Assembly: GCF_000425725.1 (NCBI RefSeq)
Contig: NZ_KE384440.1
Location: 1 to 64,000 of the forward strand
Direction: 5' to 3'
DNA: 64,000 bases
Source: Halomonas halocynthiae DSM 14573
GTDB lineage: Bacteria > Pseudomonadota > Gammaproteobacteria > Pseudomonadales > Halomonadaceae
How positions within the stretch are numbered: position 1 is the first letter of the stretch; each line of letters opens with the position of its first letter. This document shows positions 42,328-51,015 of the stretch, piece by piece. Below the pieces are notes generated by a model. It saw only the letters and a program-made list of their open reading frames with translations, was not told the origin of the DNA and did not search any database. Made by a program: the position numbers and the translations under genes.

Positions 42328-44853
42328 ATGAGCGACGATCGGCAGCGCAACGACCAAGAAGACCTCGATACTTCCTTGAGTGACGACGGAGGTAGCGACG
42401 AGAATAGTGTAGAGAGTACGTCGTTTGATGAAGAACATAAGAGTGACTCTGAGCATCACAGCGCTAGTCATGAGGTAGTACCGGCCAGCGAAGCGCTGCC
42501 CGAGCAAATCTATCTGTTACCGATCCATAATCGTCCTTTTTTCCCGGCCCAGGTGCAGCCTCTGGTAATTAACCGTGAGCGCTGGGAAGACACCGTTCGG
42601 CTGGTTGGGAATACGTCGCATCATATGGTTGGGTTGGCCTTTGTTGGTGATGGCGATGAGGCCGAAATTCAGGATCACGAGCAATTTCCTACGATGGGCA
42701 CTGTGGTTAAAGTGCATCGCTTGCAGGGTGAAGACTCGCAGATGCAGTTTATTGCCCAAGGTAGACGGCGCTTCAAGATTCAGCGCTGGATATCACGCAA
42801 GGCGCCGTACCTTGTCGAGGTGACATACCCTCGGGAACCGGTGGATGCAGAAGATGATGAAACCCGTGCTTATGCCATGGCATTGATCAATGGCATCAAG
42901 GAACTGCTGCCGATCAACCCATTATATGGTGAGGAGCTAAAGCATTATCTCAACCGCTTTAGCCCCCATGAGCCAGGCCCTCTGACGGACTTTGCGGCGG
43001 CGATTACCTCGGCCAAAGGAGTGGAACTTCAAGATGTCTTGACCACGCTGCCGGTGATGGCGCGAATGCAGAAAGTGTTACCGCTACTGCGTAAGGAAAT
43101 TGAAGTTGCCCAGTTGCAGAGCGACATCAGCGAGCAGGTCAATGCCCAGATGGAGGAGCATCAACGGGAGTTTTTCCTGCGTGAGCAGCTCAAGGTGATT
43201 CAACGCGAACTGGGCATTTCCAAAGACGACCGTGATAGCGATCTTGATACTTTTCGTCAGCGTCTTGAAGGTAAGGTGGTCCCCGATCGGGTAATGGAGC
43301 GCATTGAGGAGCAGTTTGACAAGCTCGCGATGTTAGAAATCGGCTCGCCGGAATACGGCACCACGCGGCAGTACCTTGATTGGCTAACCGCTATGCCTTG
43401 GGGGGTAACCAGTGACGACCAGCTTGATCTGCCTCAGGCGCGTAAGGTGCTTGACCGTGATCACGATGGCCTCAAAGACGTTAAGGAACGTATTGTTGAG
43501 TTTCTTGCTGAGGGAACTTTTAAGGGCGATGTTGGCGGCTCGATCCTGTTGCTGGTTGGCCCGCCAGGGGTTGGTAAAACATCCATAGGGCGTTCGATTG
43601 CCGAGGCGCTGGGCCGAGAGTTTTTCCGTTTCTCGGTAGGCGGCATGCGTGACGAAGCCGAGATCAAAGGTCATCGGCGAACTTATGTTGGCGCTATGCC
43701 GGGTAAGCTGGTTCAGGCGATTAAGGATGTGGGTGTCGAGAACCCTGTGATTATGCTTGATGAAATCGACAAAATGGGGCAGTCATTTCAGGGCGATCCC
43801 GCTTCGGCGTTGTTGGAAGTGCTTGACCCTGAACAGAATGTTGATTTTCTTGATCACTATCTCGATGTGCGTTTGGACTTGTCCAAGGTGCTGTTTGTCT
43901 GCACAGCCAATACGCTGGACTCGATTCCGCCTGCGCTGCTTGACCGTATGGAACAGATTCGTCTGGCGGGGTATATCGCTGAAGAAAAAATGGCCATCGC
44001 CAAGAATCACCTGTGGCCGAAACTGCTAGAGCGTAGCGGTATCCCCAAAAAGCGTATCAACCTGACCAAGGCGGCCTTGCATCAAGTGATTCAGGGCTAT
44101 GCGCGTGAAGCCGGCGTGCGCCAGCTGGAAAAGCAGCTACACCGCATTGTGCGTAAAGCGGCAGTCCAGCTGCTGGAAAATGGTCAGCACGATGACGATA
44201 AGGCTGTTAATGACGGGGCATCAAGTGGCCAGCACATGGTCAAAGTCTCGATCAATAACCTCGAAGAGTTTCTTGGTGCGCCGCTGTTCCGCAAAGAAGC
44301 CGTGATGAAGGGGGAGGGCGTGGTGACAGGGCTGGCCTGGACCTCGATGGGGGGGGCTACGCTGTCGGTCGAGGCGAGCAAGGTGCACTCGCTGGAGCGT
44401 GGCTTCAGACTGACGGGCCAGCTGGGCGATGTCATGAAGGAGTCTGCCAACATTGCTTATAGTTACGTGATTGGTCACTTAGACGCATATGTTGATAACG
44501 CCGACTTTTTCGACAAAGCCTTCATACATTTGCATGTGCCAGAGGGCGCTACACCAAAAGATGGCCCCTCTGCGGGGGTGACAATTGCCACCGCACTGCT
44601 CTCCTTAGCGCGCCAGCAGCCCATTGGCCGCCCTCTGGCAATGACCGGTGAACTGACATTAACCGGTCATGTGCTACCAGTGGGTGGGATTCGTGAAAAA
44701 ATCATTGCGGCTAAACGTAGTGGAATCAGTGAGATTATTCTGCCCGAAGCCAACCACCGAGATTATGATGAGCTGCCGGATTACCTTAAGGAAGGGATGA
44801 CAGTGCACTTTGCTGGGCGCTATGCGGATGTGGCCAAGGTCGTTTTTGGCTAA
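42328..44853 (+). CDS. lon: ATP-dependent Lon protease, AsrA-like second type with acidic N-terminal extension
   Basis: An 841-residue AAA+ serine protease. The first 50 residues are strikingly acidic and serine-rich (SLSDDGGSDENSVESTSFDE). The N domain starts IYLLPIHNRPFFPAQVQPLV, which matches the second Lon of pseudomonads (AsrA) rather than housekeeping Lon. Walker A GPPGVGKTS is at 411-419, Walker B in VIMLDEIDKM. The protease dyad is S748 in KDGPSAGVT and K791 in GGIREKIIAAKRSG, with the normal 43-residue spacing. The role may be stress or heat adaptation, as for AsrA. A conventional lon with clpXP is expected elsewhere in the genome. Confidence 0.94.
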   Translation: MSDDRQRNDQEDLDTSLSDDGGSDENSVESTSFDEEHKSDSEHHSASHEVVPASEALPEQIYLLPIHNRPFFPAQVQPLVINRERWEDTVRLVGNTSHHMVGLAFVGDGDEAEIQDHEQFPTMGTVVKVHRLQGEDSQMQFIAQGRRRFKIQRWISRKAPYLVEVTYPREPVDAEDDETRAYAMALINGIKELLPINPLYGEELKHYLNRFSPHEPGPLTDFAAAITSAKGVELQDVLTTLPVMARMQKVLPLLRKEIEVAQLQSDISEQVNAQMEEHQREFFLREQLKVIQRELGISKDDRDSDLDTFRQRLEGKVVPDRVMERIEEQFDKLAMLEIGSPEYGTTRQYLDWLTAMPWGVTSDDQLDLPQARKVLDRDHDGLKDVKERIVEFLAEGTFKGDVGGSILLLVGPPGVGKTSIGRSIAEALGREFFRFSVGGMRDEAEIKGHRRTYVGAMPGKLVQAIKDVGVENPVIMLDEIDKMGQSFQGDPASALLEVLDPEQNVDFLDHYLDVRLDLSKVLFVCTANTLDSIPPALLDRMEQIRLAGYIAEEKMAIAKNHLWPKLLERSGIPKKRINLTKAALHQVIQGYAREAGVRQLEKQLHRIVRKAAVQLLENGQHDDDKAVNDGASSGQHMVKVSINNLEEFLGAPLFRKEAVMKGEGVVTGLAWTSMGGATLSVEASKVHSLERGFRLTGQLGDVMKESANIAYSYVIGHLDAYVDNADFFDKAFIHLHVPEGATPKDGPSAGVTIATALLSLARQQPIGRPLAMTGELTLTGHVLPVGGIREKIIAAKRSGISEIILPEANHRDYDELPDYLKEGMTVHFAGRYADVAKVVFG

Positions 44854-44903
44854 TAGTTAGCTAGTACAGATAGTCGGTGAACGCCTCGGTGGTGTCAGTG
44901 AGC

Positions 44904-45656
44904 CTAGATAGCGCTGCTGGCACCGCCATCAATAACAAGTGTTTGCCCCGTGATGAACGTATTGGCGGGGTACATCAACTGCTTTACTGCAGCGGCGACT
45001 TCGTGAGCGGTTGAAACGCGCCCCAGTGGGGTGGCTGATTGCCAGCGTCGCCGTGATTCAGAATTGGCATCTTGCATGCCGGAGCTGACCGGCCCTGGTG
45101 CCACGGCATTCACAAGAATGCTTTGTGGGCCAAGCTCTACTGCTAAGGCGCGGGTCAGAGACAGAATTGCCCCCTTGCTCATAGCGTAAGCCGTACGCTC
45201 AGTGCCGGTGCGTAACCCATGGGCTGAGGCAACGTTGACGATGCGTCCGCCGCCGTTGTTTACCAATAAGCGTGTGGCGTGCTGCAGGGCGATAAAAGGT
45301 CCGCTAACGTTGGTTTCCATCACTCGGTGAAGATCGCTTGCAGACGTTTCAATAAAGCTTCCTCGGTGGATTACGCCGGCAGCATTAATACAGGCATCAA
45401 GCTTGCCAGGTGCTGCACCGAGCTTCTGGAAGGCGCTCTCGATACTGTTATGGTCGCGCAGATCGCATGGCAGAAAGCGTGCTTTTTCTGGGTGATTTTT
45501 TTCCAATGAGGTAAGTGCTGTGTGACGCTCTTGCAAGTCAAGTAAGTAAACGTAGTGACCGTTTTCTAGCAATGATTTGGCGATGATGCTACCAATACCG
45601 CCAGCCGCTCCGAGTAATACAATATGCTGTGCTGCTATGGCCGATGTGGCTGTCAT
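44904..45656 (-). CDS. Short-chain dehydrogenase/reductase
   Basis: About 250 residues from ATG 45656. Classical SDR: the NAD(P)-binding GAAGGIGSIIAKSLL (GxxxGxG), LDLQERH, CDLRDHNSIE, NAAGVIHRG (NxAG), and the active-site serine and YAMSKGA (YxxxK). The C-terminus has AVAPGPVSSGM and FITGQTLVIDGG. LDLQ at the end of beta-2 suggests NAD preference. The substrate is unknown. The frame extends 16 codons upstream to 45704, but GAGGAA before 45656 supports the shorter form. It diverges from the TAXI-TRAP genes, so the two may be functionally linked. Confidence 0.85.
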   Translation of the reverse strand: MTATSAIAAQHIVLLGAAGGIGSIIAKSLLENGHYVYLLDLQERHTALTSLEKNHPEKARFLPCDLRDHNSIESAFQKLGAAPGKLDACINAAGVIHRGSFIETSASDLHRVMETNVSGPFIALQHATRLLVNNGGGRIVNVASAHGLRTGTERTAYAMSKGAILSLTRALAVELGPQSILVNAVAPGPVSSGMQDANSESRRRWQSATPLGRVSTAHEVAAAVKQLMYPANTFITGQTLVIDGGASSAI

Positions 45657-45787
45657 GGGAAGAGGGTTCCTCAAGTCGCATTCCTTGGCGATAAAATCTG
45701 GCATTATAGCGAGTTAGCAGACCAACGGATGATTTATCCCTGGATTGTTGTTGTGAACTCAGCCACTGGCCATACAAGGAAAAAGCC

Positions 45788-46765
45788 ATGTCTCGTTTCT
45801 CTCGTACTCTTTCTCGTACCTTGCTGGCGTCGGCCACCGCGGCCCTAGTGGGGGCTGCATCGTTGCAAGCGATGGCAGAAACGCGTGTGACCTATAAATC
45901 CGCCTCAGCGGGCACTGCGTATTACCAGATGGGGGTTGAGCTTTCCGAGGCCATCCGGCAAGGCACTGATGGCGACGTGGTATTGACCTTAGAAGAAAGC
46001 CAAGGCTCTGTGCAAAACGTCATGGAAGTGATGGCGCGTCAGGGAAATTATGTTTTTACCACGCCTCCGGCTTTGGTGCAGAGTGCGTTGGATGGTGACG
46101 GACCTTTTGCTGATCGCCAGAGCCCACGTTTTCAGGATATTCGAGGGCTGTTTCCGATTCCTGCGATTACCATGCATTTTGTCGTTGCTGATGACGCAGG
46201 TGTCGTGAGCCTTGATGATCTGGCTGGTAAAGAGGTGCTGATTGGCCGAGGGACTTTTGGGGCCCGGGAAGCTGAGCGTTACCTGACAATGTTTGACCTG
46301 ATGGAGCGCATTGAGGTTGCCAACGCCAGTGTTGGAAGTGGGCCGGATGCGCTCAAGAACGGTCAGATTGACGCCTTTGTTACGGCCAGCTCGTTCCCAA
46401 CACCTAACGTTATTGAAACGGCGGCCAGTATGCCGGTGAGTCTTGTCAGTTTGAGCGATGAGCAGATCGAGCAAAGCGGCGCGGCGCGTCAGACCATTCC
46501 TGCAGGGACCTATGCGGGAATTGATGAAGACGTCGCTACGACGTCGCTGCCGGTGATTGCTTATACAACAGCAGCCATGTCTGACGACACGGCCTATGAG
46601 CTGACCAAAACGTTTTGGGAAAAACGTACAGATATGGCAGAAGAGTCGCCTTGGTGGGGCGGTATCACTCATGACATGGTTGGCAATATTGCAGGCACCC
46701 TGCACCCCGGTGCCATCCGTTATTATGACGAAGCAGGCATCGAAATTCCTGACCACCTTCGCTGA
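45788..46765 (+). CDS. TAXI-family TRAP transporter substrate-binding protein
   Basis: A 325-residue periplasmic binding protein. A signal peptide ends at SLQAMAET. The mature part begins VTYKSASAGTAYYQMGVELSEAI, the TAXI (TRAP-associated extracytoplasmic immunogenic) pattern, followed by ESQGSVQNVMEVMARQ and GPDALKNGQIDAFV. The C-terminus HPGAIRYYDEAGI is also typical. It delivers an unknown substrate, often a dicarboxylate or glutamate-like acid, to the fused permease encoded 68 bases downstream. AAGGAAAAAGCC lies before the ATG. Confidence 0.92.
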   Translation: MSRFSRTLSRTLLASATAALVGAASLQAMAETRVTYKSASAGTAYYQMGVELSEAIRQGTDGDVVLTLEESQGSVQNVMEVMARQGNYVFTTPPALVQSALDGDGPFADRQSPRFQDIRGLFPIPAITMHFVVADDAGVVSLDDLAGKEVLIGRGTFGAREAERYLTMFDLMERIEVANASVGSGPDALKNGQIDAFVTASSFPTPNVIETAASMPVSLVSLSDEQIEQSGAARQTIPAGTYAGIDEDVATTSLPVIAYTTAAMSDDTAYELTKTFWEKRTDMAEESPWWGGITHDMVGNIAGTLHPGAIRYYDEAGIEIPDHLR

Positions 46766-46833
46766 TTTTCTACCACGGGTAGCATCAACGCACAGTTTGT
46801 CGTTGGCGGCTGCCCGTATGACTGGCTCTTCTC

Positions 46834-48603
46834 ATGTTTGAATCTGATACTCGTCCGCATTCGGTTTGGGTCGTACTGGGTGCGGTGACCGTGATATTTC
46901 ATCTCGGTCTGATTTTTTATGGGCTGACGCCCGCTCTGGTCAGCAGGCCAATACATATGGCGCTGATACTTCCTTGGGTGTTGATTTTGGCAGCACGCAC
47001 CCGCTTTGCGCGGTGGAGTGGTTGTGTACTGACGGTGCTCGGTATTCTTGCCTGTGCCTATATCGTCATCAACGAGCAGGCTCTGGCTGATCAGTACGGC
47101 TTTATTGATACGCCATTGCAGATGGTGATTGGGATTTTTTTGATCCTGCTGGCGTTGGAAACCGCGCGTCGGGCGATTGGTTGGCCACTGCCGCTGGTCG
47201 CGCTGCTGGCATTATTGTATGCCGCGCTGGGCGAGCATGTGCCAGGCCAGTTTGGTCATCCAGGGCTGCCGTTACCGAGCCTCGTGGGTACCCTGACAAT
47301 AACCGAGGGCGGCCTGTGGGGTTCGTTAACTGGCGTTAGTGTCGGTGTGGTATCCATTTTTGTTATTTTTGGCGCGGTGCTCAACGCCGGTGAAGCGGGG
47401 CGTGGCTTCATGAATCTTGCTGGGGTCATGGCGGGGCGCTTGAAAGGGGGCGCGGCCAAGGTGGCAGTGATTTCCTCGGCGTTGATGGGGTCTATCTCTG
47501 GCTCAGCGTCAGCTAATGTGGCATCAACCGGTGCTATTACTATTCCTAGTATGGTGCGGCTGGGCTACCCTCGTGCGTTAGCGGGTGCCGTTGAAGCGGT
47601 GGCCTCATCTGGAGGGCAAATCATGCCGCCGCTGATGGGAGCGGGTGCTTTCGTCATGGTGGAGCTAACGGGCACGCCCTATACCCAGATTATGGCGGCA
47701 GCCTTGTTGCCCGCCGTGCTGTACTTTGCCACGGTATGGGTTGGCATTAATGCGTATGCCACGCGCGATGACCTCAGCCCAGTCGCTGAGGCGGATCGCC
47801 CCAGTCGCCGTGATGTGCTGATTACCTCGCTGTTTTTTGCTGTGCCCTTTGTAATATTGCTGCAGCTGATCTTTATCGGTGGCTATACGCCGCAGTATGC
47901 GGCGAGCTTGGCGATATTTGCTGGCATGGCGCTGCTGTTGGCTGATGCGAATTTGCGTATTTCGCTGCGTGGCTTTGCTGCTCGAATGACTCAGGCGCTT
48001 CTCACGGCTGGCCGACAGGTGGCGGTGATCGGGGCTATCATCATCTGTGCTTCGCTAGTGATCGGCGTGTTGGCTATGACAGGGCTAGGCGTCAAAATCA
48101 CCTCTGGCATTCTCTCGTTATCTGGCGATATGTTGTGGCCAGCACTATTGCTGACGGCGGTGGCGTGTTTGGTGCTGGGGATGGAGGTGCCAACCACTGC
48201 GGCTTATGTCATTTGTGTTTCGGTGGCGGGTCCCGCGCTAACGTCTCTTGGGTTGGATCTGTTGTTGGCACATTTGTTTGTTTTCTGGTTTGCGCTGCTT
48301 TCCACCATTACGCCACCCGTTTGCGGTGGGGTGTTCATTGCTGCTGGTATGGTGGGGGAGAACTGGCTCAAGGTAGCACTCAAAGCGATGGCACTGGGCA
48401 TTGGGCTCTATATTATTCCGCTGGCGATGGTGGCGAATCCAGAAATTATTCAGCTGGCGGCTGATCCGTTTGGTGCTGTATTAAGCGCGATTAAAATTGC
48501 TGTTGGCCTGACAGGTATTTCTTATGGCGTTATTGCTCGGCGACCGCTCTGGATGCGGGCGTTATTGGTGTTAGCGGGAATGCTGGCCATTTTTGTCATT
48601 TAA
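46834..48603 (+). CDS. TRAP transporter fused permease (4TM-12TM)
   Basis: A 589-residue membrane protein combining the small DctQ-like and large DctM-like TRAP subunits in one chain, the form that goes with TAXI binding proteins. The DctM part includes VISSALMGSISGSASANVASTGAITIPSM (a highly conserved block beginning near nt 47470), SSGGQIMPPLMGAGAFVM and EVPTTAAYVICVSVAGPAL. About 14-16 helices are expected. Transport is driven by a sodium or proton gradient, which suits a halophile. The substrate is not predictable from sequence. Confidence 0.92.
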   Translation: MFESDTRPHSVWVVLGAVTVIFHLGLIFYGLTPALVSRPIHMALILPWVLILAARTRFARWSGCVLTVLGILACAYIVINEQALADQYGFIDTPLQMVIGIFLILLALETARRAIGWPLPLVALLALLYAALGEHVPGQFGHPGLPLPSLVGTLTITEGGLWGSLTGVSVGVVSIFVIFGAVLNAGEAGRGFMNLAGVMAGRLKGGAAKVAVISSALMGSISGSASANVASTGAITIPSMVRLGYPRALAGAVEAVASSGGQIMPPLMGAGAFVMVELTGTPYTQIMAAALLPAVLYFATVWVGINAYATRDDLSPVAEADRPSRRDVLITSLFFAVPFVILLQLIFIGGYTPQYAASLAIFAGMALLLADANLRISLRGFAARMTQALLTAGRQVAVIGAIIICASLVIGVLAMTGLGVKITSGILSLSGDMLWPALLLTAVACLVLGMEVPTTAAYVICVSVAGPALTSLGLDLLLAHLFVFWFALLSTITPPVCGGVFIAAGMVGENWLKVALKAMALGIGLYIIPLAMVANPEIIQLAADPFGAVLSAIKIAVGLTGISYGVIARRPLWMRALLVLAGMLAIFVI

Positions 48604-48697
48604 GTAGTAAAAATAGTGAGCGCTAATGCTGAAGGCACAGGATGAATATCCCATGTTAAGCTTGCCGCTCATTCCATTTAGTAATGCGGAGAGCATC

Positions 48698-48976
48698 ATG
48701 ACTCAAGCTAGCGCGCGCCATATTCTGGTTGACGATGAAGCCAAGTGTGAAGCGCTGAAAAAAGAAATTGAAGACGGCCGTGATTTTGCTGCGGTAGCGA
48801 AAGAGCACTCTAACTGCCCTTCTGGGCGTCAAGGAGGAGAGCTGGGCACTTTTGGGCCAGGACAGATGGTGCCAGAGTTCGACAAAGTGGTATTCAGCGG
48901 TGAAGTGAACAAGGTTCATGGTCCGGTGAAAACTCAGTTCGGTTATCACCTGCTGGAAATTACTAGCCGCAGCTAA
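48698..48976 (+). CDS. ppiC: Parvulin-type peptidyl-prolyl isomerase PpiC
   Basis: A 92-residue single-domain cytoplasmic parvulin with no signal peptide, same size as E. coli PpiC. Core motifs: ASARHILVDDEAKCEALKKEI, FAAVAKEHSNCPSG, GGELGTFGPGQMVPEFDKVVF and GPVKTQFGYHLLEI. ATG 48698 has GCGGAGAG upstream; the frame extends back to 48626, but the extra residues do not belong to the family. Confidence 0.93.
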   Translation: MTQASARHILVDDEAKCEALKKEIEDGRDFAAVAKEHSNCPSGRQGGELGTFGPGQMVPEFDKVVFSGEVNKVHGPVKTQFGYHLLEITSRS

Positions 48977-48981
48977 GCGGT

Positions 48982-49542
48982 TTAGATGACTCTGGGGTCG
49001 TCATTGGGCAAGGGTTGGGTGCTGAACAGTATCCAGACGTCCAGTGCCGGCCCCAAATTTTTGATCAAACGAAGCGTTTCCGGGTGGCGTTGCTGTGTCT
49101 CCAGCGCACAAATGCCGGCATCGAACTGAGCGCTCAATAAGCCGTTTGCAACATCAACAATAGTGGGCATCTCAACCTGTTCTGCAAAGGCAGATAAGTC
49201 GGTGTAGTGGCGGGTAGCTGGTTGTAGGCCGACGCGGGTCGGCAGCGTTGCTGAGTGGCGAGCCAATAGAGCCAGTGGGCGGCTGCCAGCAATGAAGGTA
49301 TCTACTGGAAAAGCGCGGTGCATGAAGCGCCCTACGCATTCGCTATGGCTGACATGCGCTGAGCACTGAAGAACTCGGTCCACTTTTCCCGTTAGTAAGG
49401 CATCAAAGGCGGCGTTAAAGTTGTTAAATAGCTGGATACTGGAAGGGGCGCTGGTAGGCGGCGTGTTGTGAGTATGGCGTAGGTAGCGCTTGAGCACCAA
49501 TTCATGGTTGCTACCGGTTGGGCCTAGTGTGGCATATCGCAT
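48982..49542 (-). CDS. Prephenate dehydratase-like substrate-binding-fold protein
   Basis: A 186-residue protein beginning MRYATLGPTGSNHELVLKRYL, which recalls the TLGPxGT start of prephenate dehydratase catalytic domains and of BacA-type prephenate decarboxylases. FNNFNAAFDALLTGKVDRVLQ also parallels the family's CxSxxxAFxAVxxGxxDxGV pattern. Length equals the catalytic domain alone, with no ACT regulatory domain. The TRD-type catalytic threonine is not evident to me, so activity is doubtful. It converges with ppiC. Function is uncertain; confidence applies to the gene being real. Confidence 0.65.
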   Translation of the reverse strand: MRYATLGPTGSNHELVLKRYLRHTHNTPPTSAPSSIQLFNNFNAAFDALLTGKVDRVLQCSAHVSHSECVGRFMHRAFPVDTFIAGSRPLALLARHSATLPTRVGLQPATRHYTDLSAFAEQVEMPTIVDVANGLLSAQFDAGICALETQQRHPETLRLIKNLGPALDVWILFSTQPLPNDDPRVI

Positions 49543-49609
49543 ATTTGCTCCGGCAAGCCGCTTGGTCAGTGAGGTCGGTTAGGTTTCAATAGTGGCATGA
49601 GATAATGAA

Positions 49610-49641
49610 AAACGCTCGACGGTATCAACCGTCGAGCGTTT
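49610..49641 (-). terminator. Terminator of the gabDT operon
   Basis: Perfect 14-bp stem AAACGCTCGACGGT (49610-49623) / ACCGTCGAGCGTTT (49628-49641) with loop ATCA. Read on the minus strand it ends in a T-run (AAAAA at 49608-49612 on the plus strand). Confidence 0.85.
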
Positions 49642-49702
49642 CGCATTCGCCTTGTTGGGCTATTGCTGCTACGCCGAGTCGGGCACCAGCTAGTGTGCTG
49701 TC

Positions 49703-50983
49703 TTAGGCACCAGTTAGCTCGACTAGCGACTGCTCGATGATCGCCAAGCCTTCCTCAAGGATCTCATCCTCGATAGTGACTGGCATCAAGAAGCGGATCG
49801 TATTGCTCCAGAAACCGCAAGATAGCAGGATTAGTCCTTTCTCTTTAGCCTTTTTGCACAGTGCCGCAGCAAGTTCTGGATGCGGCTGGCGAGACGCTTT
49901 ATCGGCAACCAGCTCAAAGGCTGTCATACAGCCCAAGCTGCGCACGTTATCGACGTTTTCGAAACGCTGCTGCCAGTCGCTGAAGCGGGCCACCAGCTTT
50001 TCACCAAGTGCGTTGCTTCTGGCCAGAATGTCTTCTTCCTCAATGACATCAATAACAGCTAAAGCTGCCGCACAGGACAGTGGGTTGCCGCTGTAGGTGC
50101 CGCCCAGTGAGTTAGGGCCTGACGAGTCCATGACGTCGGCAGTACCGACGACAGCAGACAGTGGCATGCCGTCAGCCAGACTCTTAGCCATGGTGACGAT
50201 GTCGGCCTTGATACCACTGTGCTCCAGAGCAAACAGCTTACCGGTACGGCCAAAGCCTGACTGTACTTCGTCGGCAATGAGCAGAATGCCGTGCTCGTCG
50301 CAGAGCGCGCGAAGGGCCTGAAGGTAGGCGGGTGATGCGGCATAGAAGCCACCCTCACCTTGTACCGGCTCAATCACGATAGCGGCGGTGCGATGCGGGG
50401 CAATGTCTGTTTTGAAGACGGTTTTCAGTGCGTTTAGCGAATCCTCTTCGCTGATGCCGTGGTAAGGCACTGGGAAGGGGGCGCGGAAAACGTCGCTGGG
50501 CATTGGGCCGAAGTCATTTTTGTAAGGCAGAACCTTACCTGTCATGGCCAGTGTCATCATAGTACGGCCATGGAAACTGCCATCAAAGCAGATGATACCG
50601 CTACGGCCAGTAGCTGCGCGGGCAATTTTTACAGCGTTTTCCAGCGCTTCGGCACCGGTGTTGACTAGCATCGCTTTGGCGTCGCCCTTAACCGGCGTCA
50701 TATGGCAAAGCTTTTCGGCCAGCTGCACAAAAGGTGCGTAGGCCATTACGGTCTGGCAAGTATGCATCAGCTTGTCTAACTGAGCTTTGACAGCGTCGAC
50801 CACTTTGGGATGACGGTGGCCTAGGTTCAGCACGCCGATACCGCCAGCAAAGTCGATCAGTCGGTTGCCGTCGGCATCCCATATCACAGAGTTTTCAGCG
50901 TGTTCAGCAAATTGTGCAGAAGCGCTAACGGCGCCCTTAGCGATATAGCGTTGTTTGAGTTCGTTGAGCTGTGCGTTATTCAT
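49703..50983 (-). CDS. gabT: 4-aminobutyrate aminotransferase
   Basis: A 426-residue PLP-dependent class III aminotransferase moving the amino group of GABA to 2-oxoglutarate, giving succinate semialdehyde. Signatures: the N-terminal WDADGNRLIDFAGGIGVLNLGH, NTGAEALENAVKIARAATGR, CFDGSFHGRTMMTLAMTG, EPVQGEGGFY and ADEVQSGFGRTGKLFA, followed by DIVTMAKSLADGMPLSAVVG with the PLP lysine. It lies 32 bases downstream of gabD, whose product consumes the semialdehyde. 5-aminovalerate is a possible alternative substrate. Confidence 0.95.
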   Translation of the reverse strand: MNNAQLNELKQRYIAKGAVSASAQFAEHAENSVIWDADGNRLIDFAGGIGVLNLGHRHPKVVDAVKAQLDKLMHTCQTVMAYAPFVQLAEKLCHMTPVKGDAKAMLVNTGAEALENAVKIARAATGRSGIICFDGSFHGRTMMTLAMTGKVLPYKNDFGPMPSDVFRAPFPVPYHGISEEDSLNALKTVFKTDIAPHRTAAIVIEPVQGEGGFYAASPAYLQALRALCDEHGILLIADEVQSGFGRTGKLFALEHSGIKADIVTMAKSLADGMPLSAVVGTADVMDSSGPNSLGGTYSGNPLSCAAALAVIDVIEEEDILARSNALGEKLVARFSDWQQRFENVDNVRSLGCMTAFELVADKASRQPHPELAAALCKKAKEKGLILLSCGFWSNTIRFLMPVTIEDEILEEGLAIIEQSLVELTGA

Positions 50984-51015
50984 GAGTCATTCCTATAGGG
51001 CTGTTGGGCGAGCAA

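Noticed and set aside
45989..46756. 255-codon minus-strand frame opposite the TAXI binding-protein gene
   Set aside because: No domain is seen; the plus-strand gene is well supported by signal peptide and family motifs.
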